DNA of 64,000 bases, taken from Setaria digitata. Its lineage: Eukaryota; Nematoda; Chromadorea; Rhabditida; Setariidae. The notes beneath the pieces are model-generated. The model made no database searches, was not told where the DNA came from, and was given only the letters and a program-made list of their open reading frames with translations. Of this stretch, positions 38,522-51,438 are shown piece by piece; positions within the stretch are counted from its first letter, which is position 1; each line of letters begins with the position of its first letter. The stretch lies in NCBI GenBank assembly GCA_003640385.1, contig RCAB01000020.1, positions 62,001 to 126,000 of the forward strand, in the 5' to 3' direction. Both the position numbers and the translations under genes were made by a program.

Positions 38522-41500
38522 TCAGTACGGTTTATCTCTAGGACGTTTCAATTGCACTTTGAGCCGTTTCATGCCAATCTGGAAACCATTCATTGCCTGA
38601 ATCGCTGCCATTGCCGAGGCGGCGTTGTCGTACGAGACGAAACCTGAATCGATGGAATGGTACTTCAGTTACAGTACTATGGTCTCAGTACAGTGCTCTA
38701 ATTCAGTGCCATTTTCATAATATCATACCTAAAGCGCCACCAATCTGCTGTGGCGTTAGTTCGCTATAGACTACTGTCATGTGATGTTGAAATTCTGCAG
38801 ATATTTATGTACATCGCCCTGTCAGGAAGCTACCATACTGTATTCTGTGGGCTTATATCTTAAAATGTGTGTTTTTAAATAAGGCCTCACCGAAGCATTT
38901 GCTCTGATTGGTTGCTCGGTCAATGAACACTTTGGCGCTAATCACATGCCCAAAAGGCATAAACATTTGCATCAATTCAGCATCACCGAACTCCTGTGGC
39001 AGGTGGTAGATGAATAAATTACATCCTTCTGGACCCAAAACTGAAATACTCACTGCTACTTTGTTTCAATTCGTTCGTGGATGCTATCATTTCATCCAAC
39101 CACTCACTTCAGTTTTAAATAAACTTGATGAATGATGAATGGCTAGAATGGATGATGTGGCACGGCACACGTCTTAACGAGATGCTTTGTGCAGACTGAG
39201 ACTGAGAGACCACTTGAAAATATACATGATAAAAACATATCTCAGAGGACGTTAACCAGTAAGCTTCAAATTATATACTAGCAAAGCAGTCAACTTATCG
39301 TTTCGTAGCTGGGGAAATTCTTTGCAAAATGCTTCATAAATAAACAAGATTAAAGAGGACATCCAGAAGAGCAGTAGGGACCACTTCCACAGGCGGCTTT
39401 GCCAATTATCTCCTCTTCCCTGTTAGCCTTCTCGACAAATAAATTTAGCACTGTCGCGGAGAAAGAGAGAGAAAATCACAAATCGGTTTAGTCTGGCCAG
39501 ATGCTAACGAAGCTACTTCAAAAATACTACGTCACAGCAGGACAAATGTGACAAAATCAACTTCCCATTTGAACTGAGATGCGTTTCGTATGTCACGTAA
39601 AACCTTAACTAATGCTTTCTCTGCGTTTTTCTTTTCGGGTGAAAACACAAATGAATGTCTTCAGAAAGCTTACATTATGTTGAAGAGCAATGAAATTCGA
39701 TTTTTCGATTGCCTTTGTGATTTTTAAAAAGTCAGGATGAAGTAATGATATGATGATGACGTATCCGGGCATTAGGAAGTCAAAATTTCATTCAGAAGGT
39801 CAGATGCCTAATTACTTTTCGCTTAGAAGTGAAACAGTTGGGCTGTTTCTTTTATTTAACAAGAAGTAAACTCTTCTCTGATAGATATTTGCATTCATCA
39901 TATTCCGTCTGACGCCCTCTCTCAAAACACGCACTATTTCACTTCAGCTAATGAATTAATTAACCATGACCAAATGCGCACCTTCTTTTTGTGTGCCTGG
40001 GAAAAGAATAGCTGCTTGCTGGAGGGCAATTGCTTGCTGCAGTGCTTGATTGTATGGATCTATAAAAAAGCGCTTTCACAGTTACTCTTCTCTAATTAGT
40101 GACAACAAGAAATGTGTTGAACCAATTTGCTACAGTGTTGTGCCTTTGTTTTTTGCCCTTCACTCATCAATAATGGAGTCTTACTTGCTTGCTGTTCGAG
40201 ATTCACCAGGGGATTATAAGCTGAAGGAAGCGTCACCGCGGGTATCGTTCCGGTGGGCAACGTCGCACTGGCTGGCAGAGTGTATGCCGTCGAATCAACA
40301 GCTACTGCTGTCGCTGTACTTGACGCTGCAAAATTTTCTACTCAGGACATACCGTAAGCAAATTGCTTCAGATTCCGTCGACGTATTGGCGACTTGCATA
40401 AATCAGACTTATTTCTTTTATAGTAGGGTGAGATTCCGGCATCGCAAACTGAACTTACGTGTATATTGTGTAACACTTGCAGCTGCAGCTGCAGCGTAGT
40501 CAACAGGTGTGTAAGGTTGTGATAGGGCGGAAATTGCCTGAACAGAGTTAGCTTGTTGCAGCGGAAGTGCGGAAAGTGGCTGTAAAGGATGCTGTGTCAA
40601 GAACGTTGCTGCCGGATTTGTTGTTCCTGCTAATCCGGCTGCTGTTAACTGAAAATAGCCACAAATAATGGGGCAATTGAAGAGAGGAATTTGGCTTCGG
40701 CCTCCAGTCTCTTTCGGCCAAAGGAAGGTCATTCTCATTTGCATGTCAGCCCGATTCTAACTGCAGCTATCAACTCAGCACTCGTAGTCTCTGCTTCTCT
40801 CCCCTCTCACCTTTCACTCATGTGACTGACGACAGAGAAACAGAGGAGAGTTGAGGAGCAGATGTTACGGTCATTGAAATGCAAACGCACCGCTGTTTGT
40901 GGCGTCACGGCCACCGGGAAGTAAGCAGCAGCTGCTGCTGTCTGCGCCGCCACCAGTGTCGCCTGCTGCTGCAGCAACTGAAATTGCCGATTATGAGACA
41001 CTTTTCAACCTTACGGCTTCTAGGACAGCCTGGCACCAACACTGCAGTCTTGGCCATAGCACTAACCTGTTGATAAGCCGTACTGTAGACTCCAGCCTGA
41101 TTGACAAGCACCGGATTTAGTAGACCCATTTGTGCAGCCATTTGCTGCATTCGACGTAACTGTCTCTCTTTTTCAGTGTCAGCGAACTTGACCACTAACG
41201 ACGAGGACGCACCTGGCATCGTCTGGCTACCATGAAGAGCATTAATTGCCATCGCTGCTTGTGAATGGGTTGCAAATTTGACAAACGCACACCCTTTCGA
41301 CAGACCATCGGCACCGCGAAGTACGGTCACCTGAAATTTCGCCAAATTTATGGTGTTTCTAGGACAGTTTGGCTTGCAACTCCTTGGCAAGAGACTCTCG
41401 GGCAGATAACACGCACCGAAATATTCTCCAATGGGAGGGTATTACAGTTGACTTAAATCCTAACCAACAAATTAATCATTATTTGCTATGTAAATGAAAA

Positions 41501-44321
41501 GAAATCTGGTGCAATTTTTGTAATTTCATTAACTAGTTTGGAAATATTTGAAATTGCTGGAATGAACTAATAACTAAAGAATTAATCTTATCTTTAAAAA
41601 GTTGCAAAAAGCGATCTAAGAGAAGGGCTAGAAAATTGGGATTTTTTTTTTTTACTATTAACGGAATAAATTCAAGAAGATACAGTAAAAATTTTTCCAT
41701 ACTGACTACTTCAATTGCATTTTTTTGAGCACTTAATGGAAAGAAGTAAATGAGTGAGCAATTATTGAGCAAATGGAATAAGCCGAATTGTTGGCTCCGG
41801 AAAATCGGAAAAGAAAGGGAGAAAATAAGAAGTGATGATAAAGGACAAGTTGAGAAAAATAATTTTGTATTTTTTTGGAGAAAAGCATGAAGTAGAAATT
41901 TGGACGGCAAATGGAGAGTGAGAAGAAAATCCGAAGAATTCGAGATTTCAATCATCCTTTTTCCCTCTCGTCTCTGCCTACACTGTCTCCAATGAATTGA
42001 AGATAATTAGAAAGGATTGCTTTGTGGCTACTGACTGTGTCCTGTGTACGTCATATCCAAATTTATTACTTTCAGTGTGATATGACCTATAGAAGTATTT
42101 AGTATGAAATATAAGTCATGAGGATGCTTACTAGGCTAGAAATGCTAGTCAGTCGCTTTCAGGCTGACTTTGATCAACTTTATTCACTTCTGAAAGTCTC
42201 TTGATTCGTTTTCTGTAAAGTAATTAGCACAATACTTAACAGAACTAAATTCTGAAGAATTAGCTTCAACCTGTCTTCATTGGTTATTTTATAGTCCAAA
42301 GATTTAAAGTGGAACGCAGCGGTTAGCTTACTCTTTTTATCACAGAGTGAAAGAAATTTCCATTTATAAGTTATCTTCCGATAAAATATGAAATTTAAAA
42401 ATATACTTCATCAATGACACCGAAGGGAGCAAATAAAGCGCGAACATCGTCTTCGTTGTGTTGTTTGGACAGCATGCCGACAAAAAGTTTTCTCTCTTCA
42501 GCAGTTTTTGGCGAGTCGGGACGACTCTCATTATCCGCCGGTTTCACCTGCATCGCACGGTTCATCTAAAAATGAATCGCTGCTGAACATAGCCACAAAT
42601 TTTACGGAAAGAAAAAAGCACAGAATCATGAAGTCAAAATTCCAAATCATTTATTACAAATCGGTGCTTCATTTGTAAACAATTAGCGTATTACCGTAAC
42701 CAGCCGCAGAAAACACATGAGGCCTTCAGAAGCATTATTCATTGGATTTCTTAGTGTTACAATGTTAACAATGAAAAGGTTTACGAGGACTAAAATATTC
42801 TCTTCTAAAAAGCAAAAAGATAACATAAAAGTAATTATTTACCTGAAGAATGAGCATCTTTCTAGGGACAATTTTAAGTTTTTTTGAAGTACAACTTATT
42901 AGTAAATCTATAATAATAGCACATCTGATTGTTTTCCGGTAGCAGCACACCGGTGGCACAGTAGCGAATAGAAGGGAGTAAAAAGTTAGACTGAACAAAA
43001 GTCTGACGATTTGTTTGCCGGTGGTCTGACACTACCGACATTTGGCTAATTTCAAATTGAAGAAGGCGAGGAGAAAAGAATGAAAAGGAAGCTGAAATAA
43101 ACTCGAGAAAATGAAGGGAAGAAAGACAGGAGGGAGGGAGAATGAGAAAGAAAAGCTTCAGCACTTTTACAAAGAAATGGATGGATACGAAGCAGTTCCA
43201 CCCCTAACTCAACAGGAAGACTGGACTTCTTCTGAACCTTTTCACTGATTGGTCCTAAGCTGCATCTTTTCCTCCTTCCCTTCTCTTGGTACTCTAAATT
43301 TGTGAATAACTGTGAAATTTAGAAATTAAACTTTTCGAATTCGCACTTTCTTTCAACAAAAAATCAAATATTTCCGGAAGATGGGAGTGCCTAAATTTAT
43401 ATTTTTGTTTTTCTTTGTCCTGAAGCAAACACGAAGCACTCCAAGGAATTATATTCAAATAGCTTAACTTATTTCGTTGAAAAGACAAATGAGCGCTTAT
43501 AGATCCATCAATATAGCATAAATGTTTGATTCAACGCTCTATTAATCACGAAAAAGTATAGGTGACAGTCAGAAAATATTTTCTATTCCTTTACAGAAGC
43601 AGCATTCTTCTGGATTCTAGAGAATCCGACAAAAAGAAGATACGACATTGTAAAGGAAAATATATCATGGTCGCAGTTCACATTTTACTTACGCAATATA
43701 TTTATTTCTGATCATATTTAGAAATATACTTAGTAATGAATAAGTTGTCACACTTTCGGAATACACAAACTGTTTTCTGTTTAGTTTTGTTGCCAATAAA
43801 AAGTCCATGGCTTTGGCTTTCACATTAATGGAAATTATAAATAAATGTTAGAACGGTTTTACTAAAGTAGTGTGAGAGGCCAATAATGTCAAACGTTAAA
43901 AGCAAAAAAAATTCTTAAATTACAGATTAATAGTGCCTCAAATGAGTTACTTCTTTCTATCGGAAAGAAAAATAGTTTCGAGTCGATAATCATTATATGG
44001 TCTGAAAAATGCGTATCAGAAGAATCTTAATAACTTTCCAGTCACCTAATTTTATTTTTCAGAGAACTTTTTCAGAAAATAACAAATTTCAGATTGCTGG
44101 ATAAAAATACAAGTTAATTGTGTTTCTGTAAATATCTGCAGAAAGTACTATGCTCATCAAATCGTTTCACTTCGACGACTACTCTCAATATAATTGCTGA
44201 TCTGCCTATCATTATATGCTCCAACTTTCAGTTAGCTGCTAATTAATCTTAAAAATAATCGATCACCGTAAAGTTAAATCCTCTGCGTCTAATTGTGCTA
44301 TTATCAAAATATTAAATCTAC

Positions 44322-44353
<32 letters not shown>

Positions 44354-45866
44354 TATTCTCAAAGACTTATCTTCATCGTATATTTAGAAATAAACTTAGA
44401 AATACACTTATATTTAGAAATATACTCGTGTCCACACAGAGTTTGAAGCTGAATAACGCCTACAGCTTATTCAATCACGTATGAAAGTGAAGTAGTGTGC
44501 GCAAAGTAACTGAGGAAATGGTGACAAATTTTGTTATCCTTCGTATCAGTATTATGTAATATTATATCAGTGTTTTCGTCTTTTTCTTTATGATTGCTAA
44601 AATTTCGCATGAATAAGAGAGGAAAAAAAAAAAAAACGAACTCCTGGAAGTGTCTTCTGATCGTGTAAAGCAGCTTGACATCTAATGGCGCTGTCGCGAT
44701 GGCAGTACGTTAGGAATGCACAACCTTTGTGTAAACCCGTATATTTGTCTTTCAGAATTGTAAACTCATAGATTTTCCCAAAAGTTTCAAACAGGTGTCG
44801 CAAATCTTTCTCTTCAAGATTACGTGGAATCTGAAATTCTTTGAAACACTTTTAAAAGTTCTGCAAACGAAATTTTAGTAGGCCCGAAAGAAATTCTAGG
44901 CATAATATGCTTCACATTTCTTTCCTCTTATATGTTCTATATTGCAGAACCTCAATTTTCACATCCTCTAAAGCGAGGTTTCAAGTTAACTTAATAAGTG
45001 TTGCCTCATTTTCAATCATGTGCAAGCGGAAGTGAAATAGAATAGTTTTGCGCCTATTAAGAACAAATTATTAAGGCAGTTGTATTTTGAATTTTCATTA
45101 TAACTGTTCATCATTTCTAAACTTTCAAGCCAGAATAAACCGAACTTTGTTAATTTAGAATCCATATCCACCTTATCTTTTAACTTCTAAGCTTGTTGTA
45201 TATCTAAATCTCTTGAAAGACTGAACTGTTAAATTATCGAAAGTTCGAATTTTCTATTAAAAAAAAAAATGATTCATTCACTTTGAAAAGTGCACACAGT
45301 AGAACTGAAGCTGATTGGCTGGTGGTTAGTAAAAATGATTAAGCAATAATCTTTTTCTCCTCCCTACAGTAGTCAATATAAATTTGTAAATAGATACTTC
45401 ATTGGTTTATTTAATACTAAACTGAACAAATTGCGGTCTAATAATGATATGAACAGGGCTCTTTTCTCCATATATCATCAGAACTGATAAGCTGCACATT
45501 TAAGAAGAATAAATGGATGTTAATACAAGGGAGGAAGTGAACGCCTAGAAGAGTCTGTGCTGAGTTTGATTAGTGCAAAGAGCGTGACTACTGTTTCTAA
45601 AAGGGAAAAGCCTAGTCCAGGACACGAATCCAGGACACTTTTTCTTTCATGAATAGTGTAGTCTTGAAGCATTGAAGCAGAGTTTTCCTACTTGAAAGGC
45701 GAAGAAAGGAACCTACTTGTCCAACGAAGAGCTTGATGGTATCGGCATCTTTCACCGGGAAACCATTGCTATCAGTGGATGATGAACGGCTCATACCATT
45801 GTCCCCATTCATTTTACTTCCCGATTGTTGTTGTTTATTTTTATTTTGCTGTTGATGGTGTACCAT
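38522..45866 (-). CDS. etr-1: CELF-family RNA-binding protein, ETR-1 type (three RRMs)
   Basis: Ten exons keep frame: 45717-45866, 44642-44830, 42407-42565, 41067-41330, 40891-40977, 40459-40648, 40185-40325, 39982-40059, 38891-39040 and 38522-38643, giving 509 residues. Three RRMs are present: RRM1 about 43-120 ([28 protein letters not shown]), RRM2 about 138-216 ([27 protein letters not shown]) and RRM3 about 427-503 ([35 protein letters not shown]), ending in the family signature [11 protein letters not shown]. The linker before RRM3 is rich in Ala, Gln, Thr and Pro, as in CELF proteins. Known role: control of alternative splicing, decay and translation through UG-rich RNA; C. elegans ETR-1 acts in muscle. 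Introns are long, up to 2.1 kb. Upstream alternative first exons are likely and are not called. Confidence 0.94.
44322..44344 (+). repeat. (AT)n microsatellite in the ETR-1 intron 2
   Basis: An alternating AT run inside the longest ETR-1 intron. Nearby are several imperfect copies of a TATTTAGAAATA-type word (around 43716, 44380 and 44410). Confidence 0.9.
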
Positions 45867-48296
45867 TAGCAGCTGTACATAAAGATGCAACTGCAGTAGC
45901 AATGTTTTATTGGTTAAAAGGTAGCTTACAGCAAATTCCAGTAAGGTGATGAGTTTGAAGTAGCAGTATTAGGTAGTTATCGAGAAGGGAAGACTTTTTC
46001 AGTGTGAAGTTTTTGCTCAGGTGTGGAAGGAGTAGCAATATTGCTGTAGCGATGAAACTTTCTGGATCCAGTAACGATTCTTCTTCTAAGCTACGGAACA
46101 TTCACAAAACACCGAATATGTGTACACTACCACTTGCCAGTTTAGCAATGCAAAGTGACAAATAACAGTTCACAATAACAGAATACGACAGGAACGTTCA
46201 GACTGACAATAAGCCACCGGTTTCTACAGGGTCAAAAAGCAGACATTTTCACCAAAGTGTGAATTTGCAGGCGAAAATACCGAGAAAATGCGGGAAACAA
46301 TCACCATATCATATCACGAAAAAAAACCACACACCACAAGAAAGGGACGAGAAGGAGGCACATACTGACGGCGACAACAACGACGAGCACTGCCTGGAGC
46401 CTGAAACAAGCTGCAAGGGTGTGCAAGGGGACGAGTTATACTTGTCAATACTAGCTTGTGGCTTCTGACTAGGCAGAGACTACTGACTGGATAGATCAGC
46501 CAGAATTGGGTACATAAACCGATGGACGGGTTGGCTCTGATGGGAGCGAGCCTGCCACTCATTTCTACTCTTTCTTGGTTTGATGTCTCATTAATCATGA
46601 AAGCTTGCTTCAGAAGGGGACAGGGAAGCAATGAAGTGGACAGAGAGACAGATGGATGGCCTGCTCCTCTTCCAGACCAAGGTATCGATAAAACTGCTCC
46701 AATCAGATATTGCATCGGCCCGAGCCGAAAGCAGCCATCCATCTCACTGACTCAACACCTGCTCGCAGGTACTACATGCTTCACTTCCGTCTCTCTTCAA
46801 AAGTGTCGCGTGACCGTTGCAAGTAAGCCGAAGAAGCCAGCTGTCTGGAGTGCAAGCCCGGAATGACTCACGGAAGGTGCGACAGTCCGAAGTGTCGTCA
46901 TCAACTCAAACTTAGTTTACTGATTACTGGAAGTCCAGCAAGCGATTGTTTCAAACTTCCACTTCCACAAGCTTTGTATACCTGCACCAACATTTCCATC
47001 GGAAATCGATTACTCAAGTTGAATTTTAGCACTCTTCCTAGAAAGGAACTTTTTCTTCTCTATTTATCTCGATGGATAGGGATGAACTGAGATTTCTGAG
47101 AGGACTCGGAACACACTGCTGCTACAAATGAAGTGTACTTTATTTCTTGCTCAGTCTACTCTCCGAGATTCCCGGCAGCTTTTGCGTGTTCGGAAGTCAT
47201 CTGTGGCATTTCCTGCTACATCATGTCCTCTATCCAACATGTCCAGCAAACAGAAAGTATGTCGGACTTATTTCCTAAAAACTGCTCCTGCCTGAATTAA
47301 TGCAATTAAAAGACCAAAGAGCCGTATAATGGTTCAATTATTAATCAGTTTGTTTAAAACCAGCTGCTGTGTATAGCTTCATTCATCTTATTACTTTCTC
47401 AGCTGAGATTATATTATATTAAAGCATAATTCGATATTCAGCCCATTCGCTCAAATCTAGGTCAGTTGCATTCAAGGTTATTTCAGTTTACAGCTAATCT
47501 GGTTTCTTTGATCAAACTACAACAATTTGTGGACATTGAAATGAGAAAAATCATTTCGACATCCAAAAATATATGCGCATTTGATGAGTAGCATTCGTTT
47601 ATTTGGATTGATGAAGGCTGAACAGTTTGTTTTCACCATAGTTAAGATAAATAACTAACCAAATAGGTCTGATGATATGCTATAATTTTTGGAAGTTGAA
47701 CCACGTTTTCCTTAACTTGCAATTAGTGAAACAGCGGTCAAGCTAATTGATCATTATACTGAACGATGGTAGGAAAAATAGATTATGTCAAATCGATCAT
47801 GTGTGGATGCAAATTTTATGAAGCACTGATTAGAATTTTACGGACTGTTATATCTGAGCGATAGATGATTGAAATTGATCACATATAATTGTTTAAAATT
47901 ATTTAACATGGCTTTGCGATAGAAAGAAGAGATTGCGTGCCATTCCTGCGACGTCTCGATTATTTTCCGTTCTTCGTTTCAACTCCCTGGTAGACAAATC
48001 AATTAACCATTAACCATTCTTCACTTTAGTCGACGCCCGTTCGACCTTTAATTATATACATTTTTTCCTCTGGTTTTCTTATCACAACCACTCCCACTGT
48101 TACTATCTCTAGTAAACTTGATATAGGTAAAAGATGCTATATTACGCAATCCGTTCATGTTATTAGGTGTTTGAAACAATTGACTTGTTAAACGCCCAGC
48201 AAAAATCGTTGAGAAATCTCGATTTTAATTCTTGTTTATTTTCAATTCATTAACTCACTGTCCACTTAATTGGAGAAACTTGCTCACCCTCACACA
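45867..48296. promoter_or_regulatory. Divergent upstream region of ETR-1 (-) and the FAX-like gene (+)
   Basis: 2.4 kb between two genes that point away from each other. The part around 46330-46900 is clearly richer in GC and carries open frames on both strands (46314-46742, 46522-46866) that overlap one another and match nothing I know. A promoter or 5' UTR region is the simplest reading. Upstream ETR-1 exons may lie here. Confidence 0.4.
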
Positions 48297-50728
48297 ATGC
48301 CAGCACCTCTTTTACTGAAACGAGATTGGCAGCAGGATCATGTGTATTTGATACAATTTCCACGAGCAGGATGCATTCCTAGTCTGTCGATGTTCGCCCT
48401 AAAATTGGAAACTTGGCTTCGAATAACTAAAATTCCATATTCGGTAAGTTATCATTCTGCAGCTGCTTAGAGGGACTTCAAATCGGTTCAGAATGAAGGA
48501 TTAAGTTAAGTCGAATTATGAAAATCATCAGTATCCTTTGACACTGAGAGTAGATAATAATTTTCCCATCTGTCTGTTCAAAAAGTTTCCTCTAATAACA
48601 GAAGGAAAAGTATATTGATGGTGTTCATTATCTTTTCTGCTAAGAATTAGCAGCATGACTTCTGCGCTTTTTCTTCGTTAACTTGCTGGATAAGTAATGA
48701 TCTTGAGCTGATATTCTGAAGAGATCAATGAGAATAATTAGTGTTCATTATTTACTTGCAATTCCTAACTGTTAGTTTCTTTTGAAATACAATTGAGTTG
48801 TTTCAGACACGATTTTGTTTTGGATTTTGAAAACCTTTTGATTGCAGTAGGTACTTGTGACATTCCTGAAGAAAGTATTGCATTTGTTTGATTTCAAGGG
48901 GAATTTTGAGCTGTTTTACAAAGAAATTTTCATTCCAGCTTACTTGTCTATGAGGAAATGAAGCAGTTTTCAAGTTTTTTCATTTTTATTGCTAAACAGT
49001 TTAATTTATATCAGTATTTAAACCAAAATGAAATGTTCAATATATTTAATTTATATCAATATTTAAACCAAAATGAAATGTTCAATAGAGGCAAAAATTT
49101 TTTAATTTAATTATAGTTTTATAGAATATCAGCAATGAATTCACTATATTCTCATCCAAAAAACAGATTCCGTTTATCGAACTGAATGGACGACAAGTAC
49201 CGGACAGCAACTTTTGCATCGAACACCTTACTCGGATCTTTAAGGTCCATCTTTTTAAATTTCCGTTTTTTTCAAAAGTTTTGCCGCAAATGGGATTCCT
49301 TTAAATCACATTAGACGTTACATTGCTTTTAGTAGTGTAATAAAGTGTTATACTCCTTTCTGCATCATTCCTCAGTTTCTCCTTCCTGAAACAAATAAGA
49401 TTAATTAGATAGTCCAAAAGTTCTAATTTTTTTAACTCCAGAATTTTTGTTCAATTTGAAATAACAAAAAAACTGATTCCATTTCAGATTGATTTAGATG
49501 AACAACTGAACCCGATGGAAAAAGCGCAAGCTCGTGCGTTCACCTATCTCCTTGAGGAATCCATTAGATGGTAAGTATTGAGGATGTCTAAAGCTTGAAT
49601 CGGATTTCTTCAATTCTGCGAATAACAATTTTTCTTTCTTCACATATTAATTTTTTGGTTGGGTTAAATAATCATATCAGCAGAATAAGATGAGCTATTA
49701 GAAAAATACTAAAAATAAAAGATTTTTACATGTTCCTTCTCTTCCTCACTCATTTATAGTTTCGCAGTTAAAAAAGTTAGCCGGTCCTTTCAAAACAGAC
49801 TAGGAAAATGATTCAGAACAAAAGTAGCGAAGTTTAACTGTGAGGTTTTCTCATAGAGAATTGATATAGAAAGAAAGGATGGAATTTTTGATCCTTCTAG
49901 AAGGCCAGTCTACCTACTCTTCCTTACAGGATCGTACTTTACAATCGAGGAAAGAATAATAAATTCATGGGAACTGAACAAGGCTTTATCAGGCATTACA
50001 GAGGGGCCAAAAAAGCTCTTTTTCAACATTTATTTGTCGGGCAGTTTCGGAAAAAGGTGAATTCAATCCGTTGTATATCCATCCCACTTCTCATTAAATG
50101 ATCTAGTCAGAAATCGACTCTTCTTATTCTCATATCACTGAGATGATAAGCTTGACTATTTTCATTTATTTCATTTGCCACTGAAATATGTTATAGACTT
50201 GGAAGTTATGTTATAAGCAGGGAATTGGCAGACATACAATTGATGAAGTGGAAAATGTTGCAAAAAACGATTTAATGGCGTTGTCCGTTTTCCTTGGTGA
50301 CAAGCAATATTTTTTTGGCTCGACGCCTACTACAGTCAGTTTCTCTGCTGAAGTTTAGAAACTTAAACATTTTCATTATTCTGAAGAAGAGGAAGAGATA
50401 AATGTGATACACATATTCTGAGATTAATTAATTTCGAAGTTGTTCTGCCAATAACTACTTTGGCTTCTGCTATATCCAAAATCACTAAATAAATGTGCAT
50501 GGAAGTAAAATATTTCAGTTAGATGCTACTGCTTTCGGCAATCTAACCCAGCTATATCATACTCCAATGAACAGTGACGTTTTACGGAGATACATGGACG
50601 AAAACACTCCAAATTTGGTATCTTTCATCCAGCAGATGCGCGAAATGTACTGGAAAGATTGGGATAAAGCCTGCCAAACACTGTCACTCGATACTGAGAA
50701 TGCTGATCCACTCGTTAACAACAAATAA
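48297..50728 (+). CDS. Failed-axon-connections (FAX/CDR)-like GST-fold protein
   Basis: Exons found: 48297-48443, 49167-49244, 49488-49570, 49930-50056, 50221-50334 and 50519-50728, keeping frame for 252 residues. The N-terminus is thioredoxin-like (VYLIQFPRAGCIPSLSMFAL, then IPFIELNGRQVPDSNF), the C-terminus an all-helical GST domain (MEKAQARAFTYLLEESIRW, DEVENVAKNDLMALSVFLGD, LDATAFGNLTQLYH). The proline-rich FPRAGCIPSLS start and the SLDATAFG-type helix are marks of the metaxin-like FAX/CDR group rather than classical GSTs. Drosophila fax takes part in axon outgrowth, and C. elegans cdr genes respond to cadmium; the role here is not shown. A strand that normally joins exons 1 and 2 seems absent, so an exon is probably missing. 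A TAA lies just upstream of the frame, making 48297 the first usable ATG. Confidence 0.82.
49001..49087 (+). repeat. 45-bp tandem duplication in the FAX-like gene intron 1
   Basis: Two copies (49001-49042 and 49046-49087) of a 42-base segment repeat with period 45 and one mismatch (G to A). Each copy reads TTAATTTATATC at its start and ATGAAATGTTCAATA at its end. Confidence 0.95.
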
Positions 50729-51438
50729 CGATTTGCATTGTAGTAGTCAAGCAAGCATTAATTTATTACTTGTAATTAAACTTGTTTCCAAAAATAGCTA
50801 CACATGAAAAATGCTGAAAAAGAAGATTGCAAAAATTTGCCAGCGAACTTTGGATTACTCAATAATTGCTACTACTCGTCGTTCAGGATACTAGCAGAGA
50901 TCTCGGACTAATGCTTACTAAGCAAACACGTGGAGCGCCGTCCCTCTTCCTGAGCACCTTATTTCAGACAGACAGTCTCACTACGACAAATAAGGATCCA
51001 GGCTAAACTCAACTGTCTGAACAAAAGTGGACCAGTCAATTGCGCGACATACCTGTGCCCAGACTGCTAGCACTTTTTATAAGTAATCATTACTTGCATT
51101 TCGTTTCTCGCCCGTCTCCAGCATCCCTTCCGCTGCGCGCTACTCGCTGCTCTCTTACTCACTCACTTCTTCAGTTTTAAATTGCCGCTTCGGACAGCCT
51201 TTCCTGCAGGAAACATCGCATTTCAGAATACGTCTGAGACTTCGACGGAAACCCGAAAGGGGCGACGTCAGGTTGGGTGGGTGGGTCGGGAACTTTTGTG
51301 CAAGACGGGTTCTCCGGAAGGGTGTCGAGGAGTTCTTTAGAGACATATCGAGAGGAAGGTTCGGTGGAGCTGGGGTGAGAGCCGTTTACAAACGGATTAG
51401 GGAAGTGCAGGGAGCTAATCAGGTGGGAGAGCCGATGG
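50729..51438. promoter_or_regulatory. Upstream region of axin
   Basis: 0.7 kb after the FAX-like gene. The part from about 51110 is GC-rich for this window and includes a GACGTCA word near 51264. The opposite-strand frame at 51155-51346 has no known domain. It probably holds the axin promoter and 5' UTR. Confidence 0.4.

Noticed and set aside
40050..40499. 149-codon plus-strand frame
   Set aside because: It runs antisense to ETR-1 exons 6-8, whose frame is strongly supported.
46314..46866. Two long overlapping frames on opposite strands (142 and 114 codons)
   Set aside because: GC-rich promoter-like DNA has fewer stops; the two frames overlap and neither resembles a known protein.
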